DNA of 64,000 bases. It comes from Ricordea florida. Lineage: Eukaryota > Cnidaria > Anthozoa > Corallimorpharia > Ricordeidae. The stretch is taken from positions 16,804,060 through 16,868,059 of the forward strand of contig OX453287.1 in NCBI GenBank assembly GCA_949710005.1, written 5' to 3'. Of the stretch, positions 52,801 to 55,800 are shown in pieces. Both the position numbers and the translations under genes were made by a program. Numbering within the stretch: position 1 is the first letter of the stretch; every line of letters begins with the position of its first letter. The notes below the pieces were generated by a model that saw only the letters and a program-made list of their open reading frames with translations, searched no databases and was not told where the DNA came from.

Positions 52801-55800
52801 CTTTCTATTTAAAACAGCCGGTGAGGTTATTGGATTTTTAGGTAAGAATGCTTGGTTATTGATAATGGCTGTGGTTCTATATTTTGTGGAAAGTATAAAA
52901 AAGAAGAGAAAGTAACAAATTTAAAGATATCATACCGTTCAGTAAAATACAATATGGAAGACTACAATAGAATTTACGGCGTATCGACCGAAGGTCTCCC
53001 GGGCTTCGCCCGAGCCGGTCCCGAGCAAATTCGGGCAGAGCCCTCCCCACAAAGCGGAAGCTCGATTTATCCTAGATTACCTAATAATTCAGATCCAGTC
53101 AATTTCAGACTACAAAAATCGAGTGAAGTATTACAAAATCTCGAGAGAGAAATTAAACATTATGAAGATGTAAGGAAAAAATATAATAGAGCAAGAGGAA
53201 TATTTACAAAAATCAGTGTTTGTAGTGGAATGCTTTCTGTTATTCTATCTGCAAGTGGACTTGGAACTTCTCTTACCGGTTTTGGAGTCATGATTGGCGT
53301 TCCGTTGGGTGTTGTCGGTGGAATTTGTGGCGGAGTATCTGTTGGATTTGGTGCGGCTTCAAAAAGACTTTCAAATAAAGTTAGCAAACATGAACAGACT
53401 GTTTCCATAGCAAAATCAAAATTAAACACCATTAACGACTTGGTTTCAAAGGCATTGAAAGATAATGTTATATCCGATCAAGAATTTTCTATAATTTTAG
53501 CAGAGTTGGAAAAGTTTCAAAAACTAAAACTGGAAATCCGTCAAAAATTTAGGAGAGATACAGAAAAAAACTTAAACATGTCTCAGATAAGGAGAGAAGT
53601 TCGTGCAGATCTATTAAAAGAGTTAACCGGTCCAGCTTAGCCGGGGAGGGCTTTGCCCGATCCCACACGTTGAAAATTTCATATGAGAGAACTGATGTGG
53701 GTTGTAATTGTTTTGCAGGTATTAGAAAAGAAATTAATTGATAATAATTTACATCTTATTCTAGATCTAAAGACCAGACTCATTGAAACACAAAGAATAA
53801 GATGTTATTCGATAATTTCAAAAATAGATACCCAAAAGCTAGTCTTGATAAATTTACATTTGTGAATGATTCATATGGTGGCTATATTAGGTGGAAATAT
53901 AATGAGATGACTGTCATGTCTAATGATGATCCTACTGGAAAAACATGGACTGATGATCTTTCTCCTAATTTGAAAACATTGTTATGGGAAGATTTAGGGT
54001 TAAGTTTACCGGAAGTAGTTTCATCTTTTCCAAAGAGTTTATCCATAACCAATCGAACTTACCCAATACCAGCTATTAACTTTGATGACTTTACAACTGA
54101 TGTAACAAAAATGCTAACCTTTCTAGATATATACGTTTCAAATACGAAGAAATTCACAGCAAAAATGAGAAACATATTTACATCACAAGTTGTAACATTC
54201 AAGTTTGGTAAACAAAGTAGAAAATGGTTGAATGCCCCAGATATGAATTATTGGCCGCAACAACTTAACTTTGCAGTATGGTGTGCAACATCTGGTTGTG
54301 GTATAAGTCCTTTCGAGAGTCTAAATTATCCTAAAGTAATTAGTAGTTTTATAAAGTTTCATATATATTTCACAATAAGGCGAATATTGTATGAATTGAA
54401 ACTGCCTTTGCCAGATGAACAACCTTTTGTGATAAATAATAATCCATATAATAAAGTTGCATATCAACGATTGTGTGCTGAATTTGGGGTTAGTAATAAT
54501 TCTGATTTTAGATGGAAAGGTGGAAGAAACGGGGGTTTAGGGGATATATTCCTTGATTATGGTTCTGGATTCCATGGAAGAGGTGGAGGATATCAAAATG
54601 TACATGTAGTAAGAAATTACGATCATGAAGCAGACCAATGGCCCGGTGAAGGCGGTAAATTCGCCGATGAAGGTGGTAAGAAAGAAAAGGGTAATCTAAT
54701 ATCATTTATCCGTAATGATGACTTTGCTGATTTCAAATATGCTTGGTTTATTCCTACAAATGGACATGGACTCACTAAAGCTGGACTCGGTAGATTGAAT
54801 CGATCCGCTGAAGCTTTTGTTTACTGTATATTGGGAGCACAAGTTAACACTAGAAACTCGATTTATGGTAATGGTGGTGGAGCAATCGAGACACAACAAG
54901 AATTCTTAGCTTTATTTGAAAGTAGTGTGATTGAGAATGACATTTCTAGCTCTATCCAAAGATATCAATTAGCTGTACAAGAAGCGAAATTACGGCTTGA
55001 TTTAGCTATTGCTCCAGGTTTGTGGTTGATGCCAAGTAATATGATCATAAACACAGAGAGCGTGGTTGGATATAATAACAAACTTATGAAAGCAACTGGT
55101 GATATGAAATTTGGGGTTAATAATTCGCTAAACACGGAATCAAAACCGGTCGGAATAAGTCATAACATGGGATCTTCAAAGGTAAAGTTACCTCATATAG
55201 CTGAGACAAATCCAAAACCTTTACTGATCGAAGGGAAACCAAAGGAAAACCCCGTAGGGAAACCAAAATCCACAACTCTGAATGAAAAGTCCGGCTCTGC
55301 CGGGGAGAGCTTCGCTCGATCGGACGTGACCACGCAACATGAAGATAATATATTAGCAATTATAATTGCGACTGGCGTATTTGCGTGGTATCTATTTCGG
55401 TAGTTCATGACCATTTCACGTGATTATCATTGTTTATGAATTATCTTTCACGTGTAGAACAATAGATTGCATACTTTTACGACATAGCAACAAGCAAAAT
55501 GTAAAGTGGATTTGAAATCGAAAAGTAGATTTTATGTTTACTTTAAAAAGGTCGGTTTCTAACGTCGCTCAGGAATGTGATTACGTCAATGCAAATTTTT
55601 GTTATTGTTTTGATTATAGAAATTACGGCATAGCAAAGCTCGATTTAAAGATGAATATGATGTAATCAAAACAAAATGTTGAGTATTACCATGTATGATT
55701 CAGAAACTAGGATTTATTTAGACCCTCCACTGAAAAATCTTCGAGAGATACAGCTACTAGATTGTAATATACAAAACAAAAGATTGATTAATTTCAAGGA

